Shown: positions 45,763-58,945, numbered from the stretch's first letter. The stretch: 64,000 nucleotides of DNA from Vibrio sp. ES.051 (GCF_002563795.1 NZ_PDJL01000005.1:62001-126000), one strand, 5' to 3'. Program-made: numbers and translations. The notes: a model not told the origin generated them from the sequence alone.

Positions 45763-48030
45763 TTAGTGTATTGCAGTCTCTTTCTCATTTAAGTATTCAA
45801 ACTTAAGTGTATCGTTAACAAGTGTTACCTTCACAGTACCACCATCAACCAATGACCCAAACAGCAATTCGTTGGCCAACGGCTTCTTAAGCTGCTCTTG
45901 GATTACACGTCCCATTGGTCGTGCGCCCATGGCTTTGTCATAGCCTTTATGCGCTAACCAATGACGAGCGTCCTGTGATACCTCCATCGATACACCACGC
46001 GCATCCAGTTGAACTTGAAGTTCAACAATAAACTTATCGACAACTTGGTGGATAACACTTTCATCTAGGCTATTAAACCAAATGATGTTATCTAAACGAT
46101 TTCGGAACTCAGGTGTGAACACCTTCTTAATGACCGCCATCGCATCATGGCTATTATCTTGTTGAATCAAACCAATCGATTTCTTCTCTGTTTCTGCTAC
46201 CCCGGCGTTAGTCGTCATCACAAGAATCACATTGCGGAAATCTGCTTTACGACCATTGTTATCCGTCAACGTACCATTATCCATTACTTGCAATAATAGG
46301 TTGAAGATATCTGGGTGTGCTTTTTCGATTTCGTCCAAAAGAACGACCGAGTGTGGGTGTTTGATCACGGCATCGGTTAACAAACCACCTTGGTCATAAC
46401 CCACGTAACCAGGAGGCGCACCAATCAAGCGGCTGACAGAGTGACGCTCGCCATATTCAGACATATCAAAACGCAGTAGCTCAATACCTAGTAACTTCGA
46501 AAGCTGCACTGTCACCTCGGTTTTGCCAACTCCTGTAGGACCTGCAAACAAAAATGAGCCAACAGGCTTGTTATCCACACCTAAACCCGCACGTGTCAGT
46601 TTGATGGCCTCTGACAGCGCATCAATTGCGTTGTCTTGACCAAATACTAGCATCTTCATCTTGCTATCTAGATTCTTCAAGATATCTTTATCTGAAGAAG
46701 AAACCGACTTTTCTGGGATTCGCGCCATTTTGGCAACCATCGCTTCGATATCAGCAACACCAACCGTTTTTTTACGGCGACTAGCCGGAGCAAGACGGCT
46801 TCGAGCGCCAGCCTCATCAATGACATCAATGGCTTTATCTGGTAAATGGCGTTCATTGATGTATTTCGCCGAAAGTTCTACCGCAGCACGTAGTGCTTTA
46901 TTGGTGTAACGTACTTCATGATGAGCTTCATACTTCGGCTTCAAGCCCATCAAAATTTTAGTTGTATCATCCAATGAAGGCTCTACAACGTCAATCTTTT
47001 GGAAGCGACGGGACAACGCGCGCTCTTTCTCGAAAATGTTGCTGTATTCTTGATAGGTAGTAGAACCGATACAACGCAATTTACCGCTACTCAACAGTGG
47101 CTTGATCAGGTTTGCAGCATCAACTTGCCCACCAGACGCCGCACCCGCACCGATGATAGTATGAATTTCATCGATGAACAGAATCGCATCTTCCTCTTTT
47201 TCAAGCTGCTTTAAGATCGCTTTAAAGCGCTTTTCAAAATCACCTCGGTACTTGGTGCCGGCTAGCAGCGAACCAATATCCAAGGAGTAAATCACACTAT
47301 TTTGAATGACTTCAGGGACCTGTCCTTCTACGATTCTCCAAGCAAGACCTTCCGCGATCGCCGTTTTACCAACCCCTGCTTCACCTACTAACAGAGGGTT
47401 ATTTTTACGACGACGGCAAAGAACTTGAATCGTACGCTCTAACTCTTTATCACGACCAATAAGTGGGTCGATATTTCCATCTTTCGCTACTTGGTTAAGG
47501 TTTGTAGCAAAGCTCTCCAAGCGCTCCTCTGAGTTTGCCTCCTCGACACTTTCTGAACTGAATGAGTCTGAAGAAGGGTCTTCACTTGCACCTGACGCTT
47601 TGGTAATACCATGGGAGATAAAGTTAACAATATCTAAACGGGAGATGTCATTTTTCTTTAACAAATAAGCAGCATGCGACTCTTGTTCACTAAAAATAGC
47701 AACAAGCACATTTGCACCTGTTACTTCATTTCTACCAGACGACTGTACATGAAACACAGCGCGTTGTAGTACGCGTTGGAAACTTAAGGTCGGCTGAGTT
47801 TCACGCGTCTCATCGCTATCAGGGATGAGCGGTGTTGTTTGATCGATGAATATATCGAGCTCGTTGCGCAAAGCGTCAAGATCCGCTTTACAAGCTAGAA
47901 GGGCTTCCTGGGCTGCATCATTTTCTAACAATGCAAGTAGGAGGTGTTCGACAGTCATAAACTCATGGCGTTTATTTCTCGCACGAGCAAATGCACCGTT
48001 AAGGCTTGACTCTAGTTCTTTATTTAGCAT
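45763..48030 (-). CDS. clpA: ClpA, ATPase subunit of the ClpAP protease
   Basis: About 755 residues from the ATG at 48030, preceded by GGGAGG at good spacing and beginning [11 protein letters not shown] like E. coli ClpA; a longer frame to 48099 is not used. Clp N-domain (1-140), then two AAA+ modules with Walker A GEAGVGKT and GPTGVGKT and Walker B LFIDEIH and [10 protein letters not shown]. It unfolds substrates for ClpP; clpP is not in the window. clpS lies 47 bp upstream. Confidence 0.96.
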   Translation of the reverse strand: MLNKELESSLNGAFARARNKRHEFMTVEHLLLALLENDAAQEALLACKADLDALRNELDIFIDQTTPLIPDSDETRETQPTLSFQRVLQRAVFHVQSSGRNEVTGANVLVAIFSEQESHAAYLLKKNDISRLDIVNFISHGITKASGASEDPSSDSFSSESVEEANSEERLESFATNLNQVAKDGNIDPLIGRDKELERTIQVLCRRRKNNPLLVGEAGVGKTAIAEGLAWRIVEGQVPEVIQNSVIYSLDIGSLLAGTKYRGDFEKRFKAILKQLEKEEDAILFIDEIHTIIGAGAASGGQVDAANLIKPLLSSGKLRCIGSTTYQEYSNIFEKERALSRRFQKIDVVEPSLDDTTKILMGLKPKYEAHHEVRYTNKALRAAVELSAKYINERHLPDKAIDVIDEAGARSRLAPASRRKKTVGVADIEAMVAKMARIPEKSVSSSDKDILKNLDSKMKMLVFGQDNAIDALSEAIKLTRAGLGVDNKPVGSFLFAGPTGVGKTEVTVQLSKLLGIELLRFDMSEYGERHSVSRLIGAPPGYVGYDQGGLLTDAVIKHPHSVVLLDEIEKAHPDIFNLLLQVMDNGTLTDNNGRKADFRNVILVMTTNAGVAETEKKSIGLIQQDNSHDAMAVIKKVFTPEFRNRLDNIIWFNSLDESVIHQVVDKFIVELQVQLDARGVSMEVSQDARHWLAHKGYDKAMGARPMGRVIQEQLKKPLANELLFGSLVDGGTVKVTLVNDTLKFEYLNEKETAIH

Positions 48031-48077
48031 ACGTACCTCCCGAAAAAACAACTTGGGTAGCTCGAGCAAGTCTTCTT

Positions 48078-48398
48078 CTACGCTTGCTCCATAGTGCAAA
48101 GTAGCGGATGTTCATTTTCCCTTGCGTACATCGTCACTTGCGCTACTTTGGTTTCGGCAATTTCCGCGCTATATGTACCGCAGATTGCCTTTCCTTCATA
48201 GTGGATCTTAAGCATGATTTGAGTCGCTTTATCAATATCATGTGAAAAGAATCGCTCAAGTACCTCTATGACAAAATCCATAGGTGTATAGTCATCATTG
48301 TTGAGTACAACGTTATACAGCTTGGGTGGCTGAACTTTTGTACTTTCTTTCTCCAGAAGATCAGAGTCTGGAGTTACCCATTCAAAATTTTTACTCAT
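48078..48398 (-). CDS. clpS: ClpS, N-degron adaptor of ClpAP
   Basis: 106 residues. The conserved core [20 protein letters not shown] holds the residues that bind primary N-degrons (Leu, Phe, Tyr, Trp). It hands substrates tagged by Aat and Bpt to ClpA. First gene of clpS-clpA. Confidence 0.96.
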   Translation of the reverse strand: MSKNFEWVTPDSDLLEKESTKVQPPKLYNVVLNNDDYTPMDFVIEVLERFFSHDIDKATQIMLKIHYEGKAICGTYSAEIAETKVAQVTMYARENEHPLLCTMEQA

Positions 48399-49103
48399 GG
48401 CAATTCAAAGATATCGTATCAAAGGGTTGATGTTTTTGACCTATAAAAACAATCTAACACAAGCATGCTGTAGGGTGTAGTAGGCGTGGCACCGAATTCG
48501 AACTTTGATAGATAAAAGTTACTACCTAATATAAAGATTAATGCACGTCTTACGGGGGCGCAAATAAAAGATTCTTGTCGACAAGCCATAAACTTCTACT
48601 CATGAAATACTTACTTTTTTATCATTTTGAATCAGATCAACACTCAAACTAATTCCCTGCCTTAGCTCACACTTCATCACTGAAAATCGGTTGATTATCA
48701 TACAAACTTCATTTTTATTCAGTCAGATGATTTCACTAGCATAAGCAACTCGAACAGTATGGCTTTTTGACTATTTCCCTCTTTGCAGGCTAATTGACTA
48801 AGCCTCGGCGTATACCTAAAAAACTGTTTGGAAAGTTGTTGATATCAACTGTGATTCGTTTTCAATTATGTTCCTGTTTGTGGCTTAGGGATATTGACTA
48901 CATGGTTTCATTGACTACAGTGGAAGGTGTTGATGCATAAATCATCATTTTGGATCAATTTGTTTTAAAGCAGCTTGGTGAATGTGATTTCTCATTAACT
49001 AGTAGACGTTTGTTAGCGACCGCTGGCAATGGTAGTACCAAGTTAAAGGTATAACTTGGTTGTTGTAACGAAATCAGTAAAAGATGCATGAGGGATGTAA
49101 AGC
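48399..49103. other. Long clpS/cspD divergent region
   Basis: 705 bp, AT-rich, with no open frame of 60 codons or more. Near cspD a perfect hairpin ACCAAGTTA-AAGGTA-TAACTTGGT (49037-49060) sits 43 bp before the ATG, in the likely cspD leader. The left part presumably carries the clpSA promoter. Its length, larger than promoters need, leaves room for a small RNA, but I see no T-tract terminator. Confidence 0.4.
49037..49060 (+). promoter_or_regulatory. Perfect hairpin in the cspD leader
   Basis: ACCAAGTTA/TAACTTGGT with a 6-nt loop, followed by TGTTGT. Could be an RNA control element or an operator of cspD. Confidence 0.45.
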
Positions 49104-49322
49104 ATGACTACAGGTACAGTAAAGTGGTTTAACAATGCCAAAGGATTTGGATTTATCTGTTCAGAAGAAGAAGAAGGGGATATCTTTGCCCACTACTCAA
49201 CTATCCAGATGGACGGTTATCGTACACTGAAAGCAGGCCAACAAGTCTCATACGAGGTTGAACAAGGTCCGAAAGGTTGCCACGCAAGCAGCGTCGTACC
49301 AATCGAAGGCCAAACCAAATAA
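49104..49322 (+). CDS. cspD: CspD, cold-shock-domain protein
   Basis: 72 residues with one cold-shock domain: GTVKWFNNAKGFGFI (RNP1) and DIFAHYSTIQ (RNP2). The neighbourhood (clpS divergent) is that of CspD, which in E. coli is a stationary-phase inhibitor of replication rather than a cold-shock chaperone. GAGGGATG-type ribosome binding site. Followed by a terminator. Confidence 0.9.
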   Translation: MTTGTVKWFNNAKGFGFICSEEEEGDIFAHYSTIQMDGYRTLKAGQQVSYEVEQGPKGCHASSVVPIEGQTK

Positions 49323-49364
49323 TCGCTCTCGCAACGTCGATTTCACGTTATGAAGAGAAAAAAC

Positions 49365-49397
49365 AAACCCGCCAGTTAAGCGGGTTTCTTGCTTTTT
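49365..49397 (+). terminator. Terminator of cspD
   Basis: AAACCCGC/GCGGGTTT stem with TCTTGCTTTTTT after it, 43 bp after the cspD stop. Confidence 0.8.
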
Positions 49398-49440
49398 TAA
49401 AGCTTAAAAAACACGCCGCGCCCGACGTGTTCAATCAACG

Positions 49441-51973
<2,533 letters not shown>

Positions 51974-52675
51974 ATGTCACCTCGTCCAGGCCATGAAAAA
52001 GGTCATCGTAATCACCATTCAAAAACCAGCCATTTTAAACGTTCTGCCTCGCGCAGTGGTCAAGAAGTTCTGGCCCCAAAAGGGCGTCGCCCTACTCGCT
52101 CAACCAGAAACCACAGATCCAAGATCGATCCTAAAGATCGTAAAGTGATTATTTTTAATAAGCCTTACGACACGCTAAGTCAGTTTACTGATGGCGATGG
52201 ACGTAAGACTTTAGCGGACTATATTCCTGTCAAAGGCGTCTATGCAGCGGGTCGGTTGGATCGTGACAGTGAAGGCCTAATGGTGCTCACTAATGATGGT
52301 GTATTGCAGGCCAAACTAACGCAGCCTAAATCAAAGTCACCGAAAACATATTGGGTACAAGTCGATGGTGCCCCACAAGAAGAAGAGTTAGATAAGCTAC
52401 GTAAAGGCGTAGAGCTCAAAGACGGTATGACATTACCTGCCCAGGTTGAAATCATGTCAGAGCCAGCGATTTGGGAAAGAACACCTCCGGTTCGATTTCG
52501 CACTAATATACCAACAACTTGGCTTGCCATTACCATTATTGAAGGAAGAAATCGTCAGGTCCGCCGTATGACCGCACACATCGGTTTCCCAACACTACGT
52601 TTGGTACGTCACTCAATGGGAAATATTGTTTTAGAGGGTCTTCAGCCTGGAGAATGGAAAGAAATCACTCTCTAG
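51974..52675 (+). CDS. rluE: RluE, 23S rRNA pseudouridine synthase
   Basis: 233 residues. A basic, disordered N-terminal 50 residues (rich in His, Arg, Ser) leads into an RsuA/RluE catalytic domain with the aspartate in [17 protein letters not shown] and the C-terminal [21 protein letters not shown]. There is no S4 domain, as in RluE, which modifies U2457 of 23S rRNA. Neighbour icd supports the call. Confidence 0.9.
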   Translation: MSPRPGHEKGHRNHHSKTSHFKRSASRSGQEVLAPKGRRPTRSTRNHRSKIDPKDRKVIIFNKPYDTLSQFTDGDGRKTLADYIPVKGVYAAGRLDRDSEGLMVLTNDGVLQAKLTQPKSKSPKTYWVQVDGAPQEEELDKLRKGVELKDGMTLPAQVEIMSEPAIWERTPPVRFRTNIPTTWLAITIIEGRNRQVRRMTAHIGFPTLRLVRHSMGNIVLEGLQPGEWKEITL

Positions 52676-52681
52676 AATAAA

Positions 52682-52734
52682 GCGAGATAAAAAAACATAA
52701 AATCAGACAAGCGTCTGGTTTTATGTTTTCTCGC
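52682..52734 (+). terminator. Terminator of rluE
   Basis: Long stem ACATAAAATCAGAC/GTCTGGTTTTATGT, extended by GCGAGA/TCTCGC on the outside, with TTTTC after the inner stem. Confidence 0.75.
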
Positions 52735-52847
52735 TGGAAATAGACCCAAATAACTCAAAACAACTCTAAAAGAACCTGTAATGACACTTTGTTCGTTGCT
52801 TTAACGTCATATCAACGATGTATATTGAAGTCATTTAGTTATAACTA

Positions 52848-53510
52848 CTATTGTTGTTTAATCCATTTTTTAAATTCTTGACGCTCCGTATCAGACATTT
52901 CTAGGTAAGCAATCTTTGCTCTAGTCATAGAGGACGTCACTTGGCGGTTATCGTGGTTCACACCACCAGCTTCAATCAATTCATTTGTAGATAAGTCCAC
53001 TTTGCTGCCATTTACAAAATAGATGCCATTGGCTTGATTGTACTCCAAAAGTTGCTCATCAAGGTTTGAGTACGGGAAGGCTCCTTTCTTACCTAGCATT
53101 TTGTATTGAGTGTATTTGATCGACTGGCCATTGAGGTTCACTTTCCAGTCCATTTTATCTTGCTCAAATAGCTTCTCTGCTTGGCGCTCCTTTCTAAACG
53201 CAGGCATGTCGATATAAAGCTTACCTGCTCCGAGATCCAAATCGATAATATACGGTGCCGACTTCACTTGAGTGCGTTTATCTCCGCGACCAATGCCTTT
53301 ATTAACTCTCACTACCAGTTGGTTATACCCTTCGGTTACAGTCAAAGGGGTATTCCACTCATCCGCCGCGATACCATTCACAAACAAAACCTCAACACCT
53401 TGCGCTGTGGTTACAACGGCTGACATCTTCACTTCATTCGTCGTTTCTGCATTCACCGCTGTCCCCATAAAAGCAAAAGCGAATAGCGTTAGCCAAGTCT
53501 TTAATTTCAT
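52848..53510 (-). CDS. DUF2057 (YccT-like) exported protein
   Basis: 220 residues with a signal peptide (cleavage near AVNA at 18-21). Matches the DUF2057 family of E. coli YccT, including GYNQLVVRVNKGIGRGDKR and a C-terminal helical end. YccT has been reported to inhibit curli; no curli genes are here, so the role in this organism is open. Periplasmic. Stands alone between rluE and the porin. Confidence 0.8.
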   Translation of the reverse strand: MKLKTWLTLFAFAFMGTAVNAETTNEVKMSAVVTTAQGVEVLFVNGIAADEWNTPLTVTEGYNQLVVRVNKGIGRGDKRTQVKSAPYIIDLDLGAGKLYIDMPAFRKERQAEKLFEQDKMDWKVNLNGQSIKYTQYKMLGKKGAFPYSNLDEQLLEYNQANGIYFVNGSKVDLSTNELIEAGGVNHDNRQVTSSMTRAKIAYLEMSDTERQEFKKWIKQQ

Positions 53511-53690
53511 TTCTTAATAACCTTCAAGTCAGTGAAATCCATCAGTTTAAGGAATTCGATACGGAAAACCATCATTTTCTAACGAGCGTTGACGTCCTCT
53601 CAATAAAAAACCGAGCAGCACGCTCTCAACATAAAAACGCATACTATGGTCTTACATTTTGTATGAGAAACATTCGCATATTCATCATAC

Positions 53691-53718
53691 AAAAAAGGCC
53701 GCAAATCTGCGGCCTTTG
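53691..53718 (-). terminator. Terminator of the ompT-like porin
   Basis: AAAAAAGGCCGCA/TGCGGCCTTT stem, 26 bp beyond the porin stop. Confidence 0.88.
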
Positions 53719-53743
53719 ACTGTATTAATCTAGATGCTAGATA

Positions 53744-54748
53744 TTAGAACGTGTAGTAAACACCTGCTACTACGATGTCACCTTCTTTTTTCGAAGAAGC
53801 ATCTTTGTTGTCGTTTTCGCTTGCAGAGTATTCGATAAACGTTAGTACGTTACCAGTTACAGCGTAGTCAGCACCAAATGTGTAGTAAGTTTGGTCATGG
53901 TCGCCTTCGTACTCAGTGAAACCGAATGAAGTGTAAACGCGAGCTTCGTTCATTTGGTAAGCCGCTGATGCAGACCATGTATCTTGGTCATCGTTGTTCA
54001 GCTCTTCAGTAATGTAGTTTACTGCAGCAGAGATGTTGTTCATGTTGAAACGAACGGCCGCACCCATTACCTGATAATCATCACCATCAAGGTTACGATT
54101 CTCTTGATCTTGGTAAGAAGCACCAACCGTGAACAGGTCATTAATTGCGTATTGTGCTGATAGACCAAATGCAGTATCGATTTTCTCATCTTGATCTAGG
54201 TATGCGTCAGCAATAACTGTTAACTTATCATAGTTACCTTTAACTGAAACAGTGTGACCAGCAGATTCTTTTGATTTAACAAAGTCATCAGCGTAACCTA
54301 GACCTTCGTTAGTGTTATCGATAGTGATTGCGTCTAGAGAGTCACCGAAGTCACCAACTTCACCAAGAGCCACACCCCAGTTATCACCGAAGTAAGCACC
54401 GAAGTAAAGGTCATCTGTACGTACTCGAGCATGGTCGCCATCAACTTCACCAGTAAGTTTATTGTCATTGTCAAAGAACTCACCGTTTTCTAGTTCAAAT
54501 GAACCGAATAGAGTAACATCTTGAGTTAGCTTGTGCTGTGAATCCACTTGAACTTTTGCCCAAAGGTCGACGTCTGCGTCACGCTTAGTAGTAGTTTTAC
54601 CGTTTTCTTTACGCTCTACAGTACTTACGTAAGTGTCGATTTCACCTTTAAGGTTGAAAGCTGTAGTACCGTCGTCGTAGATGTTGCCTGCTGCTAGTGC
54701 AGATGTAGAGATGCCTGCAACCGCTAGTGCTAATAGAGTTTTTTTCAT
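53744..54748 (-). CDS. ompT: Outer-membrane porin, OmpT-like
   Basis: 334 residues: signal peptide MKKTLLALAVAGISTSALA, a general-porin beta-barrel with alternating aromatic and acidic strands, and the C-terminal phenylalanine (VYYTF) needed for outer-membrane assembly. The call OmpT (the Vibrio porin, not the E. coli protease) rests on its position next to dinG, as in V. cholerae; OmpU/OmpH/OmpN type is the alternative. In V. cholerae ompT is controlled by ToxR and CRP. Confidence 0.75.
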   Translation of the reverse strand: MKKTLLALAVAGISTSALAAGNIYDDGTTAFNLKGEIDTYVSTVERKENGKTTTKRDADVDLWAKVQVDSQHKLTQDVTLFGSFELENGEFFDNDNKLTGEVDGDHARVRTDDLYFGAYFGDNWGVALGEVGDFGDSLDAITIDNTNEGLGYADDFVKSKESAGHTVSVKGNYDKLTVIADAYLDQDEKIDTAFGLSAQYAINDLFTVGASYQDQENRNLDGDDYQVMGAAVRFNMNNISAAVNYITEELNNDDQDTWSASAAYQMNEARVYTSFGFTEYEGDHDQTYYTFGADYAVTGNVLTFIEYSASENDNKDASSKKEGDIVVAGVYYTF

Positions 54749-54799
54749 AATAAATCCACTGCCTTTTCTTAGTTCGGGATATCCTTGTCCGGTTCCCTT

Positions 54800-54828
54800 T
54801 TTATATGTTTGAGTTAGAGCGTTAACAA
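54800..54828 (-). promoter_or_regulatory. Candidate sigma-70 promoter of the porin
   Basis: On the minus strand TTGTTA (54823-54828) and TATAAA (54800-54805) are spaced 17 bp, about 52 bp before the start codon, giving a leader of about 45 nt. Confidence 0.5.
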
Positions 54829-55258
54829 AAGGTTACGTACCCCCTCTCAAAGTCTTGGCGTAGAGTGCAAAAGATTATTCTGCCTGTCAAACTCCCTAAA
54901 CAGCAATATAAAAAAATAAAAATACAAATAAAAAACAACAACTTAAATAATTTACCTTTATTTATTCGACGAACATCTAAACAATCACTTAGCTTTGCAG
55001 TAATTGATGCAACCCTTAATAACTGAAACTTTACACCAAAAAAATCAAAAAAATAAATTTACACGGGATATTGTTTTGCAAAAATGGTTATTTTGAAGCT
55101 TTATATTTTTTACATAGTGAAATTAATTTCATTTAAATAAGGTTCAATGTTTTTTTGTGAAGAAGATCTATTTTCCTCAGAAAAGCATTCCGTTTTGTGA
55201 ACTACTGAACATCTAGTGATGTGTGCTACTATTCGCCTCCAACGCATTTGAGGCTCGT
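54829..55258. other. Porin/dinG divergent region
   Basis: About 430 bp, very AT-rich between 54895 and 55150 with A/T runs, which fits H-NS or ToxR control of the porin, though no defined site was recognised. No LexA box (CTG-N10-CAG) was seen ahead of dinG. A minus-strand frame at 55110-55448 is antisense to dinG and not a gene. Confidence 0.4.
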
Positions 55259-57334
55259 ATGCTGACCAGTAACATTCAAAAATCGATTCGTAATAGCTAT
55301 CAAAACCTGCAAGCTCAACTTGATAACTTTGTTCCAAGAAGAGCACAAAACTATCTTGTCGCTGAAATCGCAAAAACGCTTTGTGGTCAGTATCATAAAT
55401 CCAACCGAGTACTGGTTGCAGAAGCAGGAACAGGGATCGGCAAGTCACTCTCCTATTTGATGGCCGTCATTCCTATTGCTGTTCATAACAATAGAAAGGT
55501 GGTCATCTCAACAGCGACTGTCGCCCTACAAGAACAGCTTATCAATAAAGATCTTCCTTTATTTCGTCGAATTACCGACCAAGAATTCTCATTTATTTTG
55601 GCGAAGGGCCGCCAACGTTATTGCTGTGCGGAAAAGCTTGCGACAGCCAGTGGGGTTGATGGTGGCCAGCTCGCGATGTTCGAAACGAAACCCAAGAAAA
55701 AAGACCTCGATTTACTAGAAACAATGTATCGTTCTCTTGCCCAAGGTAAGTGGGATGGTGATCGCGACTCATGGCCAAAACCGATTGACGATAAACTATG
55801 GCAGCTGATCGTCAGCGACAAGCACAGTTGCAACAACAGTTTACCTGGGCATCGTGGTTGCCCATTTCAAAAAGCACGCTCAGAACTTGATAAAAATGAT
55901 GTCATCATTGCAAACCACTCGTTAGTGATGGCAGATGCTGATTTAGGTGGCGGCGTCATTTTGCCAGAGCCTGAAAATACCATGTACGTTTTTGATGAAG
56001 CTCATCACCTACCACATGTCGCACGCGATCATGCATCCGCCTCTGCAAGTCTAAAAGGCGCTGCAGCTTGGTTAGAGAAGCTGAATCAATCGATTAGTAA
56101 ATTTTCTTCTCTGGCCGATGAAAAACGCGTGGTTCGATTCCGTAATGATCTACAAGAATCCGTTCAAAGTCTCATCCCTGCGTTGAGTCAACTGACCAAA
56201 CAATTCGACCCCGAACATTTTGAGGAAAAAGTTTTTCGATTTGAACACGGTGAACTACCCTCTTGGCTAGAAAACCAATCGAAAGAACTAAAACAATCAA
56301 GCAAAAAAGCGAACCAAAGTGTGGTTAAAATCTCCGAGCTGATTGCAGAAAGAGTAAAAGATGGTGAACTGTCAACCAAGCTTGCAGAACCCGCACTCGC
56401 CGAATTAGGTTTTTATATTCAGCGATTGGATAACCTGGCGCAAGTATGGCACTTGATGGCTGAACCCACTCGCGAAAAAGGCGCGCCTTTAGCGAGATGG
56501 TTAGAGGTGCACCCAGACCGTGAAGGTGACTTCATTGTTAGTGTCTCTCCACTTGAAGTAGGATGGCAACTCGACCAAAAAATTTGGAGCCGTTGTATTG
56601 GCGCGGTGTTAGTGTCCGCGACAATGCGCGCCTTGAACTCTTTCCATTACTTCTGCCATCAAGTTGGCATTGATGGCAAACCAGAATCTGGCACGCAATT
56701 TTTGGCACTGGCTTCACCGTTTGACTATCAAAATCAAGCAGAACTGCTCATACCAGCAATGAAGTATGAACCACCAGCACCTCAATTTACTGAATATCTT
56801 ATCGATATATTGCCTAAGTACTTGGAAGACAAGAAGGCTAACTTGGTATTATTCTCCTCCTATTGGCAAATGAACCAAGTAGCGAAAGCTCTCTCTTCAG
56901 GGTTCATTAAGCAAGGTTGGGCTTTGCAAGTCCAAGGCGAAAGTTCTCGTCAAGAAATCATCAAAAAACATAAAAAACTAATCGAATCAAATAAAACCAG
57001 CATCCTATTTGGTACTGGTAGTTTCTCTGAAGGGTTAGATTTGCCTGGTGAACTGCTTGAAAACTTGGTGATTACTAAGATTCCATTTGGTGTCCCGACC
57101 TCTCCTGTCGAACAGGCTCATTCTGAGTATATCGAAAAGAAAGGCGGCAATCCGTTTATGCAAATCACGGTACCAGACGCGAGTAAAAAGCTGATTCAAA
57201 GCGTAGGTCGATTACTGCGCAAGGAACGAGATTCTGGTAGAGTAACAATCCTTGATCGACGCCTAGTGACAAAACGCTACGGACAAGCCTTACTCGACTC
57301 ACTGCCTCCATTTAAACGTAAAATAGAACATTAG
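55259..57334 (+). CDS. dinG: DinG, ATP-dependent XPD-like DNA helicase
   Basis: 691 residues from the ATG at 55259; homology begins there, and the 12 codons upstream start with GTG and have no ribosome binding site. Walker A VAEAGTGIGKSLSYL, Fe-S cluster cysteines (RYCC...CNNS...GCPF), Walker B DEAH, and C-terminal motifs LFGTGSFSEGLDLPG and QSVGRLLR. A 5'-3' helicase that resolves R-loops and other structures. First gene of a run with the TSUP gene, priC and ybaM. Confidence 0.95.
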   Translation: MLTSNIQKSIRNSYQNLQAQLDNFVPRRAQNYLVAEIAKTLCGQYHKSNRVLVAEAGTGIGKSLSYLMAVIPIAVHNNRKVVISTATVALQEQLINKDLPLFRRITDQEFSFILAKGRQRYCCAEKLATASGVDGGQLAMFETKPKKKDLDLLETMYRSLAQGKWDGDRDSWPKPIDDKLWQLIVSDKHSCNNSLPGHRGCPFQKARSELDKNDVIIANHSLVMADADLGGGVILPEPENTMYVFDEAHHLPHVARDHASASASLKGAAAWLEKLNQSISKFSSLADEKRVVRFRNDLQESVQSLIPALSQLTKQFDPEHFEEKVFRFEHGELPSWLENQSKELKQSSKKANQSVVKISELIAERVKDGELSTKLAEPALAELGFYIQRLDNLAQVWHLMAEPTREKGAPLARWLEVHPDREGDFIVSVSPLEVGWQLDQKIWSRCIGAVLVSATMRALNSFHYFCHQVGIDGKPESGTQFLALASPFDYQNQAELLIPAMKYEPPAPQFTEYLIDILPKYLEDKKANLVLFSSYWQMNQVAKALSSGFIKQGWALQVQGESSRQEIIKKHKKLIESNKTSILFGTGSFSEGLDLPGELLENLVITKIPFGVPTSPVEQAHSEYIEKKGGNPFMQITVPDASKKLIQSVGRLLRKERDSGRVTILDRRLVTKRYGQALLDSLPPFKRKIEH

Positions 57335-57348
57335 AAGAAACACCATTT

Positions 57349-58131
57349 ATGGAAATGATTGAGCCAACCATGCTGTTGGTGTTGGCGCTTGTCGCTTTTA
57401 TTGCTGGATTTATTGATGCGGTTGCAGGCGGTGGCGGCATGCTAACGGTACCTGCGTTACTATCCTTGGGCTTACCGCCTCATATCGCCCTAGGAACGAA
57501 CAAGTTAGCGGCAACATTTGCCTCTTCAACTGCAGCATTTACTTACTACAAAAAACGCTTGTTTCGACCTCAATGTTGGCGGAGAGCTTTTGTTGCAACC
57601 CTGATCGGGGCCGCCTTGGGGACTCTTTTTGTGGATGCGATCAGCACTGACTGGTTAGAGAAGGTATTGCCTCTGATTATCTTAGCGGCTGCGCTTTATA
57701 CGGTGTTTCATAAAACACCAAAGTCGACGCACCAAAGCCCAACGCCAGAGCCATGCCCCTTACTCAATAGAAAACAGTACTTGCAAGGTTTTTCAATTGG
57801 CTTTTATGATGGCTTAGCGGGTCCTGGTACTGGTGCATTTTGGACGGTCAGCTCCATGGCTCTTTATCGCCTCAATATCCTGCTGGCTTCAGGATTAGCA
57901 AAATCGATGAACTTTACCAGTAACTTTACGTCACTGATCACTTTTGCTGCTCTTGGCCACATCAATTGGATGCTAGGCTTAACGATGGGCGTCTGCTTAA
58001 TGGCTGGAGCGTTTGTTGGAGCACACTCTGCTATTCGCTTTGGCTCAAAGTTCATTCGTCCTGTGTTTGTTACTGTCGTCAGCGTACTTGCCATTAAATT
58101 GGCTTATGACGCATGGTTTGTAGGTTTTTAA
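57349..58131 (+). CDS. TSUP/TauE-SafE family membrane permease
   Basis: 260 residues with about eight membrane segments and the paired signature regions GFIDAVAGGGGMLTVPALL and GFYDGLAGPGTGAFW. TSUP proteins are thought to carry sulfite, sulfonates or other sulfur-containing anions, but the substrate here is unknown. 14 bp after dinG; its TAA overlaps the priC ATG (TAATG). Confidence 0.85.
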   Translation: MEMIEPTMLLVLALVAFIAGFIDAVAGGGGMLTVPALLSLGLPPHIALGTNKLAATFASSTAAFTYYKKRLFRPQCWRRAFVATLIGAALGTLFVDAISTDWLEKVLPLIILAAALYTVFHKTPKSTHQSPTPEPCPLLNRKQYLQGFSIGFYDGLAGPGTGAFWTVSSMALYRLNILLASGLAKSMNFTSNFTSLITFAALGHINWMLGLTMGVCLMAGAFVGAHSAIRFGSKFIRPVFVTVVSVLAIKLAYDAWFVGF

Positions 58132-58676
58132 TGAATATTGCTCAGCTTTCCGAACATTTAGAACAAATGGCGAAACAAGCCGCGATACTTGATCGCCAAA
58201 GAGGCGAACATCACGTATCACTTTTTGATGAGCGCCTGTTTCATTGTCGTTCTCGATTATTAACGCCTTGTGTAAAAGAAGCAAAATCAACATTGAGTGC
58301 CATCATCCGCGAACAAGAGGAAGAGAAGCTAACGGCTTTACGTGCAGAATACCTCACAGAACGGTTAGTCGCACAGATCGGTGCAATACAACGGGAAATC
58401 TCAACCACGAAAATTCGTAAGAACGAGATCAAACATAGCAGCCACTTTCGAAAACCAATCAATGTGTTATACCAAGAACTCGCTCAACACCAAGAGTGGG
58501 CAAGGCGCTTGCGAGAGATGGTTTTAGAAAAAGAACGGGCTGTAGAAACGTCACCAAGTTTTATCCGAGCTGAAGCGCAAAAGACCTTGCTAGCCACAGA
58601 ACAACGACTGGCACGTTGCGAAGCCGCTTTGCTCAAACTCGAAAACCAAATCACTCACAGAGAAAAACATCAATAA
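58131..58676 (+). CDS. priC: PriC, primosomal replication protein N''
   Basis: 181 residues from the ATG at 58131, which overlaps the previous stop (TAATG). Highly charged, helical, with YQELAQHQEWARRL typical of PriC. It reloads DnaB at stalled forks lacking a leading-strand gap. Coupled to ybaM by a one-base overlap, as in E. coli (priC-ybaM). Confidence 0.85.
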   Translation: MNIAQLSEHLEQMAKQAAILDRQRGEHHVSLFDERLFHCRSRLLTPCVKEAKSTLSAIIREQEEEKLTALRAEYLTERLVAQIGAIQREISTTKIRKNEIKHSSHFRKPINVLYQELAQHQEWARRLREMVLEKERAVETSPSFIRAEAQKTLLATEQRLARCEAALLKLENQITHREKHQ

Positions 58677-58843
58677 TGTCAGATCAACCCATCTCCCCTC
58701 TTGATGAAGCCCCAGAAGAAATCAAACTGGCTGTCGATTTAATCTATTTGCTTGAATCTAACGACATTACTCCTGAAGCGGCCCTTAATGCATTAAAAAT
58801 TGTGCAATCGGATTTGGAAAACAAAATAAAAGCTAAGCAGTAA
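58676..58843 (+). CDS. ybaM: YbaM-like small protein (DUF2496)
   Basis: 55 residues. The start at 58676 overlaps the priC stop by one base. EAPEEIKLAVDLIYLLESNDITPEAALNALKIV matches E. coli YbaM (53 residues), which also follows priC. Acidic, cytoplasmic, function unknown. Confidence 0.85.
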   Translation: MSDQPISPLDEAPEEIKLAVDLIYLLESNDITPEAALNALKIVQSDLENKIKAKQ

Positions 58844-58945
58844 AGTCTCTACATTCTCCCCTCACTTCTTTCGTTGAGAATCATTTGCAGTGCAAACGTG
58901 CAGTGATACCATCCATAAAAAGTATGCCCTTAATAAGGATAAAAA

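Noticed and set aside
55150-55258. LexA box ahead of dinG
   Set aside because: E. coli dinG is in the SOS regulon, but no CTG-N10-CAG palindrome is visible in this gap.
55110-55448. 112-codon minus-strand frame at the dinG start
   Set aside because: Antisense to dinG over more than half its length, no domain and no start signal.
58885-58900. PUR-box-like GTGCAAACGTGCAGTG ahead of xthA
   Set aside because: Only the central GCAAACGT matches and xthA is not a purine gene; likely chance.
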